From: Noviherbaspirillum galbum
Lineage (GTDB): Bacteria > Pseudomonadota > Gammaproteobacteria > Burkholderiales > Burkholderiaceae_D
Length of the DNA stretch: 54,474 nt
Direction: 5' to 3'
NCBI RefSeq assembly: GCF_010974945.1
Contig: NZ_JAAIVB010000004.1
Location: forward strand, 1 to 54,474
In this document: positions 33,923 through 43,003 of the stretch, in pieces
Position numbering within the stretch: the stretch's first letter is position 1
How the letters are laid out: every line of letters starts with the position of its first letter
The notes under the pieces: model-generated
Databases searched by the model: none
Told to the model about the DNA's origin: nothing
The model's input: only the letters and a program-made list of their open reading frames with translations
Position numbers and translations under genes: made by a program

Positions 33923-35656
33923 ATGTTCACGCTTTTCAATCCCGACCGGAGCGGCAAGCTCATCCTCGCGACCAAGCCCAACCGCTGGGACTGGGCGCTG
34001 CTGCCGCTGGTGCTGGCGGTGCTCGCCGCGCTGGCCTTCGGCGCCATGCAGATGAGCCGCCCGTTCACCGTCGGCCAGCCGACGCCGATTTCCCTCGATC
34101 CGGCCTACCTCCCCTATTACCTCCTGCGCACCATCATGCGGATGTTCACCGCGCTCGGCTTCGCACTGGTGTTCAGCTTCGTGTTCGCGGCGGTGGCGGC
34201 GAAGTACCGCGCAGCCGAGAAGGTACTCATTCCGCTGCTCGACGTGCTGCAGTCGGTTCCCATCCTCGGCTTCCAGGCGATCGCCATCGCGCCCTTCATT
34301 GCCCTCTTCCCAGGCAACCTGCTCGGGGTGGAATGCGCCGCCATCTTCGCGATCTTTACCTCGCAGGCATGGAACATGGCCTTCAGCCTGTATCAGTCGA
34401 TGCGCACCGTGCCGCCGGAGCTGAACGAAGCCGCGCGGGTGTTCCGCCTCTCCGCATGGCAGCGCTTCTGGCGGCTGGAACTGCCCTATGCCATGCCCGG
34501 GCTGCTCTGGAACATGATGATGTCCATGTCCGGCGGCTGGTTCTTCCTGGTTGCGGCGGAAGCGATCTCGGTGGCGAACCAGGATATCAAGCTCCCGGGA
34601 ATCGGCGCCTACATTGCGGTGGCGATCGATGCCGAAAACAGCGCCGCGATCGTCTACGCCATTGCGGCGATGCTTGCCGGCATCCTGCTTTACGACCAGC
34701 TGTTCTTCCGGCCGCTGCTGGCCTGGGCCGACAAGTTCCGGTTCGAGGAATCGCAGGGCGAGCATGCCCAGCAATCCTGGCTGCTGGACTGGGGCAGGCG
34801 CAGCCGGGTGATCAGCGCCCTGAGCGACCGGATCTGGGCGACGCTGCGCGGCACGCTCGGCTGGTTCAGCCGGGAAAGCGAGCGCGCCGCGGCCCCGCCG
34901 GCCAGGACCGCCAGCGCGCCCTGGCGCGCCCGCGCGTGGGACGCCCTGATCTTGCTGGCCGCGGCCTATGCTGCCTATCGCTTCGTGGTCTTCGTGCACA
35001 GCGACGTGGGCTGGGGCGAGGCCGCGCACGTGGTCGGGCTGGGCTTCGTCACCCTGGCGCGGGTCATGATACTGATCGCCCTTGCCTCGCTCATCTGGGT
35101 GCCGGCCGCGGTCTGGATCGGCCTGCGGCCCGAGTACGCCCAGCGGGTGCAGGCCGTGGCCCAGTTCCTGGCGGCGTTTCCGGTCAACCTGCTGTTTCCC
35201 CTCGTCGTCTACGTGATCGCTGCCGGCAAGCTGAGCCCGAACATCTGGCTCAGTCCGCTCATGGTGTTCGGCACCCAGTGGTACATCCTGTTCAACGTGG
35301 TGGCGGGCGCATCGACCCTGCCCAACGAGTTGCGGCTGGCGGCGGACAACCTCGGGCTGAAGGGGTGGCTGAAGTGGAAGCGGGTCTACCTGCCCGCCGT
35401 GTTCCCGAGCTTTCTCACCGGCGCGATCACGGCCAGCGGCGGTTCCTGGAATGCCAGCATCGTCGCGGAATACGTAACCTGGGGAAAGACGACCCTGGTG
35501 GCGGACGGCCTCGGCAGCTACATCAAGGAAATGACCGATGCCGGCGACTTCCACCGCATCGCACTCGGCATCGGCGTGATGTGCGTCTTCGTCATGCTGT
35601 TGAACCGTTTTTTCTGGCGCAGGCTCTACCTGATCGCCGAGGACCGCGGCCGTTGA
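33923..35656 (+). CDS. ABC transporter permease, two fused membrane domains
   Basis: A 577-residue protein with two copies of a BPD-type permease domain of the nitrate/sulfonate/taurine class, residues ~60-270 and ~330-570. The first EAA-like loop is ELNEAARVFRLSAWQRFWRLELPYAMPGL and the second ELRLAADNLGLKGWLKWKRVYLPAVFPSF. A fused pair replaces the usual dimer. No substrate-binding protein gene is adjacent, so the substrate cannot be inferred. The ATP-binding subunit gene starts 24 bp downstream. The 252 bp gap upstream (33671-33922) holds only a TACAAT element near 33819 and a short hairpin. Confidence 0.88.
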   Translation: MFTLFNPDRSGKLILATKPNRWDWALLPLVLAVLAALAFGAMQMSRPFTVGQPTPISLDPAYLPYYLLRTIMRMFTALGFALVFSFVFAAVAAKYRAAEKVLIPLLDVLQSVPILGFQAIAIAPFIALFPGNLLGVECAAIFAIFTSQAWNMAFSLYQSMRTVPPELNEAARVFRLSAWQRFWRLELPYAMPGLLWNMMMSMSGGWFFLVAAEAISVANQDIKLPGIGAYIAVAIDAENSAAIVYAIAAMLAGILLYDQLFFRPLLAWADKFRFEESQGEHAQQSWLLDWGRRSRVISALSDRIWATLRGTLGWFSRESERAAAPPARTASAPWRARAWDALILLAAAYAAYRFVVFVHSDVGWGEAAHVVGLGFVTLARVMILIALASLIWVPAAVWIGLRPEYAQRVQAVAQFLAAFPVNLLFPLVVYVIAAGKLSPNIWLSPLMVFGTQWYILFNVVAGASTLPNELRLAADNLGLKGWLKWKRVYLPAVFPSFLTGAITASGGSWNASIVAEYVTWGKTTLVADGLGSYIKEMTDAGDFHRIALGIGVMCVFVMLLNRFFWRRLYLIAEDRGR

Positions 35657-35680
35657 GCCGTCTTGGAGGAGCAGAACGTC

Positions 35681-36964
35681 ATGCCACGCCAGCCGCTGGT
35701 TGTACTACAAAAGATCCGCAAGTCCTTCCGCAGCGCGGACGGCGCGCCGCGCATCGTGCTCGAGAACGTGGACTTCGCCCTTGCCGAAGGGGAGATCGTT
35801 GCCTTGCTCGGCAAGTCCGGTTCGGGCAAGTCGACGCTGTTGCGCATCATCGCCGGGCTGGTGTCGCCGGAGGACGGCGAAGCGGTGTACCGCGGCAGCC
35901 CGATCCACGAACCGGTCTCCGGCATCGCGATGGTGTTCCAGTCCTTCGCCCTCTTCCCATGGCTGACGGTGCGCCAGAACACGGAACTCGGCCTGGAAGC
36001 GCAAGGCGTGCCGCCGGCGGAACGCGAATCCCGCGCCGACGTGATGCTGGAACTGATGGGCCTCGCCGGCTTTGCCGGCGCCCTGCCGCGCGAGCTGTCG
36101 GGCGGCATGCGCCAGCGCGTCGGCATCGCGCGGGCGCTGGTGACCAACCCCGACATCCTGCTCATGGACGAAGCCTTTTCCGCACTCGACGTGCTGACCG
36201 GCGAGACCTTGAGGAACGACATCATCGACCTCTGGGAGACCAAGCAGATACCTACCCGGGGCATCCTGATCGTGTCGCACAACATCGAGGAAGCGGTGAT
36301 GATGGCGGACCGCATCATCATCCTGTCGAGCGATCCCGGCCGCATCCGCACGGAGATCGCGGTCGGCTTGCCGCGGCCGCGCGACGCCGACTCGCGGGAA
36401 GTGCGCGCCCTGATCGATGAAGTGTATGGCCTCATGACCATGCGCCACGTGGCGGTCACCGCCGCCGCGGTCGACTACCGCCTGCCCGACACCGACGTGA
36501 ACCGCATCGAGGGCGTGCTGGACCTGCTCGCCGATGCGCCGTTCCAGGGACATGCCGACCTGCCGCAGCTGGCCGAGGAAGCCGAGCTGCCCGACGAAGA
36601 GCTCTTCCCGACCTACGAGGCGCTGGGCATGCTCGGCCTGGCGCATGTCGAGAAAGGCGATATCACCCTCACCGCGCTCGGCCGGCGGTATGCTGACGCC
36701 GACCATCCCTTGCGCCAGGAAATTTTCGGCCAGCAACTCCTGCTGCACGTTCCGCTTGCCAAGCGGATCCGCGAGCGCCTGGAGGCGGAGCTGGGCGGAG
36801 CCCTGCCGGAGGATCCGTTCATCGACCTGCTGGAGGAACAGCTCGAGGCCGAGGACGCCAAGCGCATGCTCGAAATCGCCATCGAATGGGGCCGCTACGG
36901 CGAGGTCTTCGAATACGATTTCCACACCGGCCGCCTGACGCTGCCGGAACGCGAGGAAGGTTGA
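35681..36964 (+). CDS. ABC transporter ATP-binding protein with AAA-associated C-terminal domain
   Basis: A 427-residue protein. Residues ~10-245 are an ABC ATPase of the nitrate/sulfonate/bicarbonate class (Walker A GKSGSGKST, Q-loop FQSFALFPW, signature LSGGMRQRV, Walker B ILLMDEAFSALD, switch His in VSHNIEEA). Residues ~275-427 form the extra AAA-associated domain, acidic and helical, probably a regulatory module. GGAGGAG precedes the ATG at 35681. It pairs with the fused permease; the binding protein is missing from this locus. Confidence 0.88.
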   Translation: MPRQPLVVLQKIRKSFRSADGAPRIVLENVDFALAEGEIVALLGKSGSGKSTLLRIIAGLVSPEDGEAVYRGSPIHEPVSGIAMVFQSFALFPWLTVRQNTELGLEAQGVPPAERESRADVMLELMGLAGFAGALPRELSGGMRQRVGIARALVTNPDILLMDEAFSALDVLTGETLRNDIIDLWETKQIPTRGILIVSHNIEEAVMMADRIIILSSDPGRIRTEIAVGLPRPRDADSREVRALIDEVYGLMTMRHVAVTAAAVDYRLPDTDVNRIEGVLDLLADAPFQGHADLPQLAEEAELPDEELFPTYEALGMLGLAHVEKGDITLTALGRRYADADHPLRQEIFGQQLLLHVPLAKRIRERLEAELGGALPEDPFIDLLEEQLEAEDAKRMLEIAIEWGRYGEVFEYDFHTGRLTLPEREEG

Positions 36965-37121
36965 TCACGACTACATCAATACCCGCCGTTACATTACATT
37001 GCCGCTGAAACAATTGATAACGAACTAGCAAGAGCGCTTCCCGTCCAAGCTTGGTGTCCATTTATCCGGGGGTCGCGTCCATGGTGCCAGAGAGTTTGAC
37101 GTTGCCGGCTGGCGTTTTCGC

Positions 37122-37727
37122 ATGAAGCGCGGCCAGCATGCCGTGCGGCAGCGCGCCTTCGGGTTCTGGTTGGCGCTCTGGCTCGCTTTCGGCTTGCACT
37201 GCGCGGCATCGTCGCGTTCCCTGTCGCCCGCCCACAAGGCCAGCGCGCCCTTGCCCGCCTACGGCGTGGTCGGTAAGGAAGACTTGCTGCTGGCGCAGGC
37301 ACGCAAGGAACTCGACCGCAAGGATTACCTGCATGCCATGCGTCATTATGGGCAGGCGATGCAAATCAACCCCGACCACCCGGAGCCCTATCGCGGCATC
37401 GCCATGATCTACTGGCGCCGCGACCGAGATGCCCGCGCGGCCGACGTGTACTACCAGCTTGCCCTCGCCCGGCCGCTCGCGGATGCCGACCTGCACGTCG
37501 ACTACGCCGCCTATCTTTCGATGCAAAACAGGCTCGACGAGAGCCTCGACCACCTCTACCGCACGCTCGACAAGTGGCCGCGCGGCGAAAATATCCGCTC
37601 GCAGATCGCCCTCGTGTATTACCGGAAGCAGAATGCGGCCAAGGCATGCCAATGGGCAAACAATGCCCTCGAACATCATGACCACCTGCAGGCTGGCCTG
37701 CTCGAACGCGCCTGCGGCTATGCATGA
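37122..37727 (+). CDS. TPR-containing exported protein
   Basis: A 201-residue protein with an N-terminal signal sequence (WLALWLAFGLHCAASS; a Cys is near the cleavage region, but it is not a convincing lipobox). Two to three TPR units follow: ARKELDRKDYLHAMRHYGQAMQINPDHPEPYRGIAMIYW, DARAADVYYQLALARPLADADLHVDYAAYL and the Cys-containing final part. Predicted periplasmic scaffold; TPR proteins of this size occur in pilus and exopolysaccharide systems. Its stop is two bases before a micro-ORF in the decamer repeat. Confidence 0.78.
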   Translation: MKRGQHAVRQRAFGFWLALWLAFGLHCAASSRSLSPAHKASAPLPAYGVVGKEDLLLAQARKELDRKDYLHAMRHYGQAMQINPDHPEPYRGIAMIYWRRDRDARAADVYYQLALARPLADADLHVDYAAYLSMQNRLDESLDHLYRTLDKWPRGENIRSQIALVYYRKQNAAKACQWANNALEHHDHLQAGLLERACGYA

Positions 37728-37728
37728 A

Positions 37729-37812
37729 ATGCAGCAACCTGAAGCAAACCGAAGCAACCTGAAGCAACCCGAAGCAGCATCAAGCAACATGAAGCAACCT
37801 GGAGCAGCATGA
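37729..37812 (+). CDS. possible 27-residue repeat-encoded peptide
   Basis: An ATG one base after the TPR stop (TGAaATG) opens a 27-codon frame through the decamer repeat, giving a Gln/Pro/Ala/Asn-rich peptide with two KQP repeats. Its TGA overlaps the ATG of the next small gene (ATGA). It may exist only as a ribosome bridge; there is no independent ribosome-binding site. Treat as tentative. Confidence 0.25.
   Translation: MQQPEANRSNLKQPEAASSNMKQPGAA
37731..37810 (+). repeat. decamer tandem repeat, eight units
   Basis: Eight consecutive 10 bp units of consensus GAAGCAACCT (unit differences of one to three bases). The 10 bp period equals about one helical turn and is not a multiple of three, so the reading frame rotates between units. 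It fills the space between the TPR gene and the small membrane protein gene. Confidence 0.85.
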
Positions 37813-37955
37813 CAAATGAAAAAACCTTGCGCCGACAGGGACGGCGTATCCGCGACATCCTTCTCATCCTCCTGCTGCTGCTCGCGATCTTCCATGAAGA
37901 CGTACTGGCCCTGTTTCGCCTGGGGGCATCGCTCCTCGGGTCGGGCCAACATTGA
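37809..37955 (+). CDS. 48-residue single-pass membrane protein
   Basis: A short gene: MTNEKTLRRQGRRIRDI, then the hydrophobic segment LLILLLLLAIF and the amphipathic tail HEDVLALFRLGASLLGSGQH. A basic, Arg-rich N terminus before the helix suggests the N terminus stays in the cytoplasm. Codons are G/C-rich in third position like the neighbours. The start lies in the last decamer unit and overlaps the stop of the micro-ORF before it; a purine-rich GGAGC lies 4 to 8 nt upstream. It is 72 bp before the large hybrid kinase gene. Function unknown; it could be a small regulator of the kinase or of the TPR protein. Confidence 0.55.
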   Translation: MTNEKTLRRQGRRIRDILLILLLLLAIFHEDVLALFRLGASLLGSGQH

Positions 37956-38027
37956 ACCGGGGGCCGAACCGCCCTGTCTTCATTCTATCCATGCCTGCCA
38001 TCCGGTCCTCCTCCGACCACCCTGGCC

Positions 38028-40877
38028 ATGACCACCTTTCGAACCGGACGCGATTCACCGCCTCACGATGATTTCCAGCAAATCGTCGACAGCGCGCGTC
38101 ATTTCGCGATCATCGGCCTCGACACCGACGGTCGCGTGACCTACTGGAACGGCGGTGCCCGGCTGTTGCTCGGCTGGTCGATGGACGAGATGCTCGGCCA
38201 GGAACTGGAACGCATCTTCACCCCCGAAGACGTAGCGGCCGGCATTCCCCGGCATGAACTGGAACAGGCGCGCCTCAAAGGGTACGGCTCGGACGAGCGC
38301 TGGCACCTGCGAAAGGACGGATCCCGCTTCTGGGCAAGCGGGGAGGTCACGCCAATCCGCGGCGAGGACGGCGGCCTGCGCGGCTTCGCCAAGATCATGC
38401 AGGACCGCACCGTGCAGAAGAAGGACGAGATGCGCCTCAACGCCAGCACGGCGCAGCTTGAAAGCAACCTCGTCGCCACCACGCATGAGCGCGACCGCCT
38501 CTGGACCAACTCCCTCGACCTGTTGCTGGAGATTGACGCGCAGGGCCACATCCGGGCGATCAACCCGGCCTGGAAGCGTATGCTCGGCTATGACGAGAAA
38601 GACCTCGTCAGCCGGCATTTCGCGCCTTTCGTGCATCCGGACGACGTGGAACGCACGGCGCAGGCCATCGTGCAGGCGAGCCAGGGCCCGCTGATCCATT
38701 TCGAGGTGAGGATCAGGCACAAGCAGGGCACTTATCATGACATCGCCTGGACGGCCGCTCCCGAGGGCGGCATGATCTATGCGAACGGCCGCGACATCAC
38801 GCTGGAAAAACGCCAGGCCGAGATGCTCAATGCGCAGACCCGGGAGCGCCTGCGCCTCGCGCTCGAAGCCGGACGGCTCGGCGTGTGGGAGTGGGACATG
38901 CGCAACGACCGCGTGCTGCTGCTCGAAGGCGCGCCTGCCCTGCACGGCTTTGCATCCAGCGAAACGGCCATCAGCTTTTCGAGCATGTCCCAGTACGTGG
39001 ACCTGGTGCATCCCGACGACAGGGAAAAGCTCACGGCAGTCATCAGGCAGGCGCTCGACAGGAACAAGCGGGAGGGCCGGCGCCCGGGAACGCGGGACTA
39101 CTCCGTGGAGTACCGCGTTCAGGCCCCGGGCGGCCGCTTCCGCTGGCTCGAAGTGCGCGGCACGGTGCATGAAGACGATGAAGGCAAGCCCTGCTTCATG
39201 CATGGCATCAGCCTCGACATGACGCGCCGCAAGCAGGACGAGCGCGACATGGCCTTCCTCGCCAGGGCGAGCGAAGAACTGGCGGCGCTGGTCGATACGC
39301 AATCCACCATCAACAAGGTCGCGATGCTCGCGGTCCCCGATTTCGCCGACTGGTGCGCCATCGACCTCGTTCAACACGGCAGGCTTTCGCGCATGGCGGT
39401 GGCGCACGTCGATCCGCGCAAGGTGGAGCTCGCCCGCGACCTGTACGAACGGTTTCCGCCCGAGCCGGGCGATGCCCATGGAAGCTGGCAGGTCATCCGC
39501 AGCGGCAAGCCAATGCTCGCGGCGCACATACCCGATGACGCTCTCGCGCAGAGCGTGCGCGAACCGGAACGGCTGAAGGCCCTGCAGAGCCTGGGCTTGC
39601 GTTCCTACATCGGCGTGCCGCTGACCGCGCACGGGGAAGTCATCGGCGCGGCGATCTTCATCACCGCCGAATCCGGGCGCATCTACTCGCAGCAGGACAT
39701 GGCGCTGGCCATGGAACTGGCCCGGCGCGCCGCCGTCGCCATCGAAAACGCCCAGCTCTACCAGGCGGTGCAGCAGGCCGACCGCGACAAGGACGTGTTC
39801 CTGGCGACGCTCGCGCATGAATTGCGCAATCCGCTCGCGGCCTTGTCGAACGCGGTGACGCTCCTGGGCTTGCGCGCCCCGACGCCCGAACGCCTGCCTG
39901 CCATCCAGGCGCTCATGCACCGCCAGGTCGGCCAGCTCAGCAGGCTGGTGGACGATCTCCTCGACATCTCGCGCATCGCCACCGGCAAGATCGCGCTGCG
40001 CCGGGAGCCGTGCAACCTCGCGATGATCATCAACCATGCGGTCGAAGCCAGCCGTCCGCAGATCGAAGCCGGCCGCCACCAGCTCAGCCTGAATTATCCC
40101 GACCAGCCGATCGACGTGTTCGGCGACGGCGCGCGCCTGACCCAGGTGTTCGCGAACCTGCTTGGCAATGCCGCCAAGTTCACGCCGGAAGGCGGACGCA
40201 TCATGGTCGACGTCAGGCAAGACGGAAACGAATGCGAGGTGCGCATCGCGGACAACGGCATCGGCATCGAGGCCGACATGCTGCCCCAGATCTTCCAGCT
40301 GTTTTCCCAGGGCAGGCAGCTTGACGACCGCGGCGGCGGCCTTGGCATCGGCCTGTCGCTGGTCGAACGCCTCGTTCACATGCATGGCGGGCGGACGAGC
40401 GCGCACAGCGAGGGCCAGGGGCGAGGCAGCGAGTTCGTGGTGCGGCTGCCGGTCGTCCAGCGTTCGCGCGACGCTGGCGACGCGGCGGCGCCGGCCCGCA
40501 AGCCGCTGCAGGAAAGCTGGTGGAACGGCAAGGAGGTCCTGGTGGTGGACGATAACGTGGATGCCGCGATGACCTTGTCCGAACTGCTGCGCATGTTCGG
40601 CGCCACGGTCGCGACCGTCAACGACGGTCCGGCGGCGCTGGACGCCATCGCGTCCGCCATGCCGGCGGCGGTCCTGCTCGACATCGGCATGCCGCTCATG
40701 GATGGTTTCGAGGTGGCACGGCGGATACGCGGCGGCTATCCCGGCGCCGGCGCGGTGCTGGTCGCGCTGACCGGATGGGGCCAGTCGCATGACAGGCAGG
40801 CCGCGCTGGATGCGGGGTTCGACTACCATTGGGTCAAGCCCGTGACCGTGCAGCGCTTGCTGGAGTTTCAGGGGTGA
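38028..40877 (+). CDS. cytosolic multi-PAS/GAF hybrid histidine kinase
   Basis: A 949-residue protein without membrane helices. Three PAS domains (about 15-135, 155-265, 275-405; e.g. IIGLDTDGRVTYWNGGA, FVHPDDVERT, DLVHPDDREKL), a GAF domain (~415-575), HisKA with LAHELRNPLAALS (His 597), an HATPase domain (ADNGIGIEADM, GGGLGIGLSLVERLV) and a C-terminal receiver with Asp 885 in LLDIGMPLMDG. Kinases of this layout are common in Oxalobacteraceae and often orphan. Preceded by the small membrane protein gene. Confidence 0.9.
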   Translation: MTTFRTGRDSPPHDDFQQIVDSARHFAIIGLDTDGRVTYWNGGARLLLGWSMDEMLGQELERIFTPEDVAAGIPRHELEQARLKGYGSDERWHLRKDGSRFWASGEVTPIRGEDGGLRGFAKIMQDRTVQKKDEMRLNASTAQLESNLVATTHERDRLWTNSLDLLLEIDAQGHIRAINPAWKRMLGYDEKDLVSRHFAPFVHPDDVERTAQAIVQASQGPLIHFEVRIRHKQGTYHDIAWTAAPEGGMIYANGRDITLEKRQAEMLNAQTRERLRLALEAGRLGVWEWDMRNDRVLLLEGAPALHGFASSETAISFSSMSQYVDLVHPDDREKLTAVIRQALDRNKREGRRPGTRDYSVEYRVQAPGGRFRWLEVRGTVHEDDEGKPCFMHGISLDMTRRKQDERDMAFLARASEELAALVDTQSTINKVAMLAVPDFADWCAIDLVQHGRLSRMAVAHVDPRKVELARDLYERFPPEPGDAHGSWQVIRSGKPMLAAHIPDDALAQSVREPERLKALQSLGLRSYIGVPLTAHGEVIGAAIFITAESGRIYSQQDMALAMELARRAAVAIENAQLYQAVQQADRDKDVFLATLAHELRNPLAALSNAVTLLGLRAPTPERLPAIQALMHRQVGQLSRLVDDLLDISRIATGKIALRREPCNLAMIINHAVEASRPQIEAGRHQLSLNYPDQPIDVFGDGARLTQVFANLLGNAAKFTPEGGRIMVDVRQDGNECEVRIADNGIGIEADMLPQIFQLFSQGRQLDDRGGGLGIGLSLVERLVHMHGGRTSAHSEGQGRGSEFVVRLPVVQRSRDAGDAAAPARKPLQESWWNGKEVLVVDDNVDAAMTLSELLRMFGATVATVNDGPAALDAIASAMPAAVLLDIGMPLMDGFEVARRIRGGYPGAGAVLVALTGWGQSHDRQAALDAGFDYHWVKPVTVQRLLEFQG

Positions 40878-40934
40878 TGGGTGGCAAGGTGACTACATGT
40901 CCCCTCCCTTTCGGGAGAGGTCCAGCGCAGGAGG

Positions 40935-42614
40935 TCAGGCTTCCGCCTTCTCGATCAGCGAGGGCAATGCGTCGCCGATGCGTTCGACTACGCCTTGCCA
41001 GTCGCCGCGCGCGGGTTGTCGGATGATCGTCATGCCGCCGTACCAGGGCGAAGTGTCGCCCGACAGCAGCCAGCGCCATTCTGTGTCGTAGCGGTTCATC
41101 AGCCATGTCCGGCAGCCGGTGGCCCCGGCGAGGTGGGCGACCGCGGTGTCGACCGACAGTACCAGGTCGAGGTGCGAGATCAGCGAGGCGGTGTCGAGCA
41201 GGTCGTTGCAATCGTCCATCCAGTCGATCACGGGATGGACGCTTCCCTGCAGCTGGGCGGCGGGCTCGCCCTTCTGCAGGCTGAACCAGCTTACGCCGTC
41301 GAGCGCGAACAGCGGCGCCAGCATGTCCAGCGACATGCTGCGGATGGCGTCCTTTTCAAGAAGCTTGTTGCCCGCCCAGGCGAGGCCGACCTTGAGTCCG
41401 GACACGCCAGCCATCCTGTCGTTCCAGCGCGCGCGCAGCGCTTCCGGAATCCGCAGGTAAGGCGCCTCGGGAATGGTGCCGGCGACGGAACCGAAGCGCT
41501 GGGGCAGGCTCATCGTCATGCAGAAAAGGTCGAACGCCGCCGGCGGCAGCGGCTCCGCCTCGGCATGCGCGGCATCGACGCCGGGCAGCGCGCGGAACAT
41601 GCTGAGCAGGGGCGCTTCGCAGCGCACCAGCACCGCCTTCGTACCGAACCTTTCCTTGAGAAGCGGAAGGTAGCGCATCATCATGATGGAATCGCCCAGC
41701 CCCTGCTCGGTAACGACGAGCAGCGTCTTGCCCCGCAGGTCCTGGCCGGTCCAGTGGCGCGCCGCGCCGAGCTGCGCGATCAGCGCCTGGCCCTTGGCCA
41801 GCCCTGGCATGTTGGTCGCCGCCTGGAAGCGATGCTCGAAATGCGCGAAGCCGTTGCGGTAATCGCCGCGCGCGAGCGCCAGGTAGGAAAGCTGGTAATG
41901 GGCGGTATGCGATTGCGGATCGAGGCGCACCGCGTCCTGGTAGTGTTGCATCGCCTGTTCTTCCCGGCGCAGTTCCTCGCTGATGACGCCGGCGAGCAAA
42001 TGGGATTCCGCTATCTCGCGTTGCGCGAGCGCCTGCCGGATGACGGCATAGGCTTCCTCGTGTCGTCCCAGCTTCATCAGGCAGCCGCCGAGGTTGCTCA
42101 GCACTTCGGCATGGTCGGGTTCGAGCGTGCGCGCGTGCTCGAGCGCCTGGATGGCCTCGAGCCAGCGCTGGTCGAGCATTTCCATCGTGCCCAGCCGCCA
42201 GCGCAATTCATGCAGCGACGGATTCAGGCCGCAAGCCTGCCGCATCAGGCGCTTCGACTCTTCCTTCTTTCCCTGCTCCTGCAGCATCAGCGCGAGATGG
42301 TAAGCGGCCTGCCACAGGCCGGCGTTCGCGTCGACCGCGTCGCGGAAAGCCGACTCCGCATCCAGCATCCGCCCCTGCGCGGACAAGACCACGCCCAGGT
42401 TAACCATCGCCTCCGCATAGCCGGGGCGCTCGCGCAGCGCCTGGCGGTAACATTCCTCCGCCCGGCGAAGATCGCCCGCGGCCAGGGCGTCGTTGCCTTT
42501 TTGTTTCCATTCCTCGGCTGGGAGGCGGGTTTCCTGGACGCTGGCGGCCGGGGCCGGCGGCGCCGGCTCGTTCGGGAGGAAGCGGTCTTTGAGCTTGGAC
42601 AGGAGGGATTTCAC
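40935..42614 (-). CDS. TPR protein with glycosyltransferase-like C-terminal domain
   Basis: About 559 residues from the GTG at 42614. Residues ~25-280 contain several TPR units (GNDALAAGDLRRAEECYRQALRERPGYAEAMVNLGVVLSAQG and others). The C-terminal ~260 residues resemble a GT-B / heptosyltransferase-like fold (LLVVTEQGLGDSIMMMRYLPLL, VGLAWAGN, HLDLVLSVDTAVAHLAGATG), as in many bacterial TPR-glycosyltransferase proteins. No ATG is available at the right place: the frame extends to a TTG at 42668. The only good ribosome-binding site in the region belongs to an 11-codon frame whose stop overlaps this GTG (GTGA). Role in glycosylation is inferred. Confidence 0.8.
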   Translation of the reverse strand: MKSLLSKLKDRFLPNEPAPPAPAASVQETRLPAEEWKQKGNDALAAGDLRRAEECYRQALRERPGYAEAMVNLGVVLSAQGRMLDAESAFRDAVDANAGLWQAAYHLALMLQEQGKKEESKRLMRQACGLNPSLHELRWRLGTMEMLDQRWLEAIQALEHARTLEPDHAEVLSNLGGCLMKLGRHEEAYAVIRQALAQREIAESHLLAGVISEELRREEQAMQHYQDAVRLDPQSHTAHYQLSYLALARGDYRNGFAHFEHRFQAATNMPGLAKGQALIAQLGAARHWTGQDLRGKTLLVVTEQGLGDSIMMMRYLPLLKERFGTKAVLVRCEAPLLSMFRALPGVDAAHAEAEPLPPAAFDLFCMTMSLPQRFGSVAGTIPEAPYLRIPEALRARWNDRMAGVSGLKVGLAWAGNKLLEKDAIRSMSLDMLAPLFALDGVSWFSLQKGEPAAQLQGSVHPVIDWMDDCNDLLDTASLISHLDLVLSVDTAVAHLAGATGCRTWLMNRYDTEWRWLLSGDTSPWYGGMTIIRQPARGDWQGVVERIGDALPSLIEKAEA

Positions 42615-42646
42615 TTGGCGGACGGCGGATGGCTGAGGAGTCGCAT
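42611..42646 (-). CDS. possible 11-codon leader peptide coupled to the TPR gene
   Basis: GGAGG (42657-42653), 6 nt, then ATG at 42646 opens the frame MRLLSHPPSAK and stops at a TGA overlapping the GTG of the following gene. The layout suggests translational coupling. It is tentative because the sequence is short. Confidence 0.3.
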   Translation of the reverse strand: MRLLSHPPSAK

Positions 42647-42804
42647 AGCATACCTCCGAACGCGGCAAACTTGTGTGGCGGAAACCCCAAGGCGCAGCGG
42701 CTATTCATGCCCGTGATAACAAACATTTCAACTCGAAATTGGAAATGTTTCCCGGCCATCCGTATATTTACATTGCACCGCAGCAGAATATACCGGAGAA
42801 AATC

Positions 42805-42990
42805 ATGTTCAAAGAAGTCGCCCTGCTTTCCGCCCTTCGTTTCCAGGCTTCCTTCGTCGCTCCCGCCGCCACGGCCAATGCCAAGGCAGGCACCGCGAAC
42901 ACCGAGGCGCAAGCCGCCAAGGGATTCTTTTCCCGCGTGCTCGGACTGTGCGAGGCCGTGTCGGCCGGCGCCGACAAGTGGGCGCACTGA
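42805..42990 (+). CDS. small hypothetical protein
   Basis: A 61-residue protein with CGGAGAAA eight nt before the ATG. It starts MFKEVALLSALRFQASF, then has an Ala/Thr/Asn-rich stretch and a C-terminal helix with FFSRVLGLCEAVSAGADKWAH. Possibly a secreted or membrane-associated peptide, but the signal is weak. G/C-rich third positions support coding. It is divergent from the TPR/glycosyltransferase gene. I do not recognise a family. Confidence 0.5.
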   Translation: MFKEVALLSALRFQASFVAPAATANAKAGTANTEAQAAKGFFSRVLGLCEAVSAGADKWAH

Positions 42991-43003
42991 ACGGAAACAC
43001 CTA

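Noticed and set aside
33796-36420. An 874-codon open frame overlapping both ABC transporter genes
   Set aside because: It is an out-of-frame by-product of high-GC coding sequence; the translation is Arg/Pro/Ala-rich without motifs, while both ABC genes have full family motifs.
37731-37810. CRISPR array
   Set aside because: The 10 bp units are directly adjacent without spacers and far shorter than CRISPR repeats.
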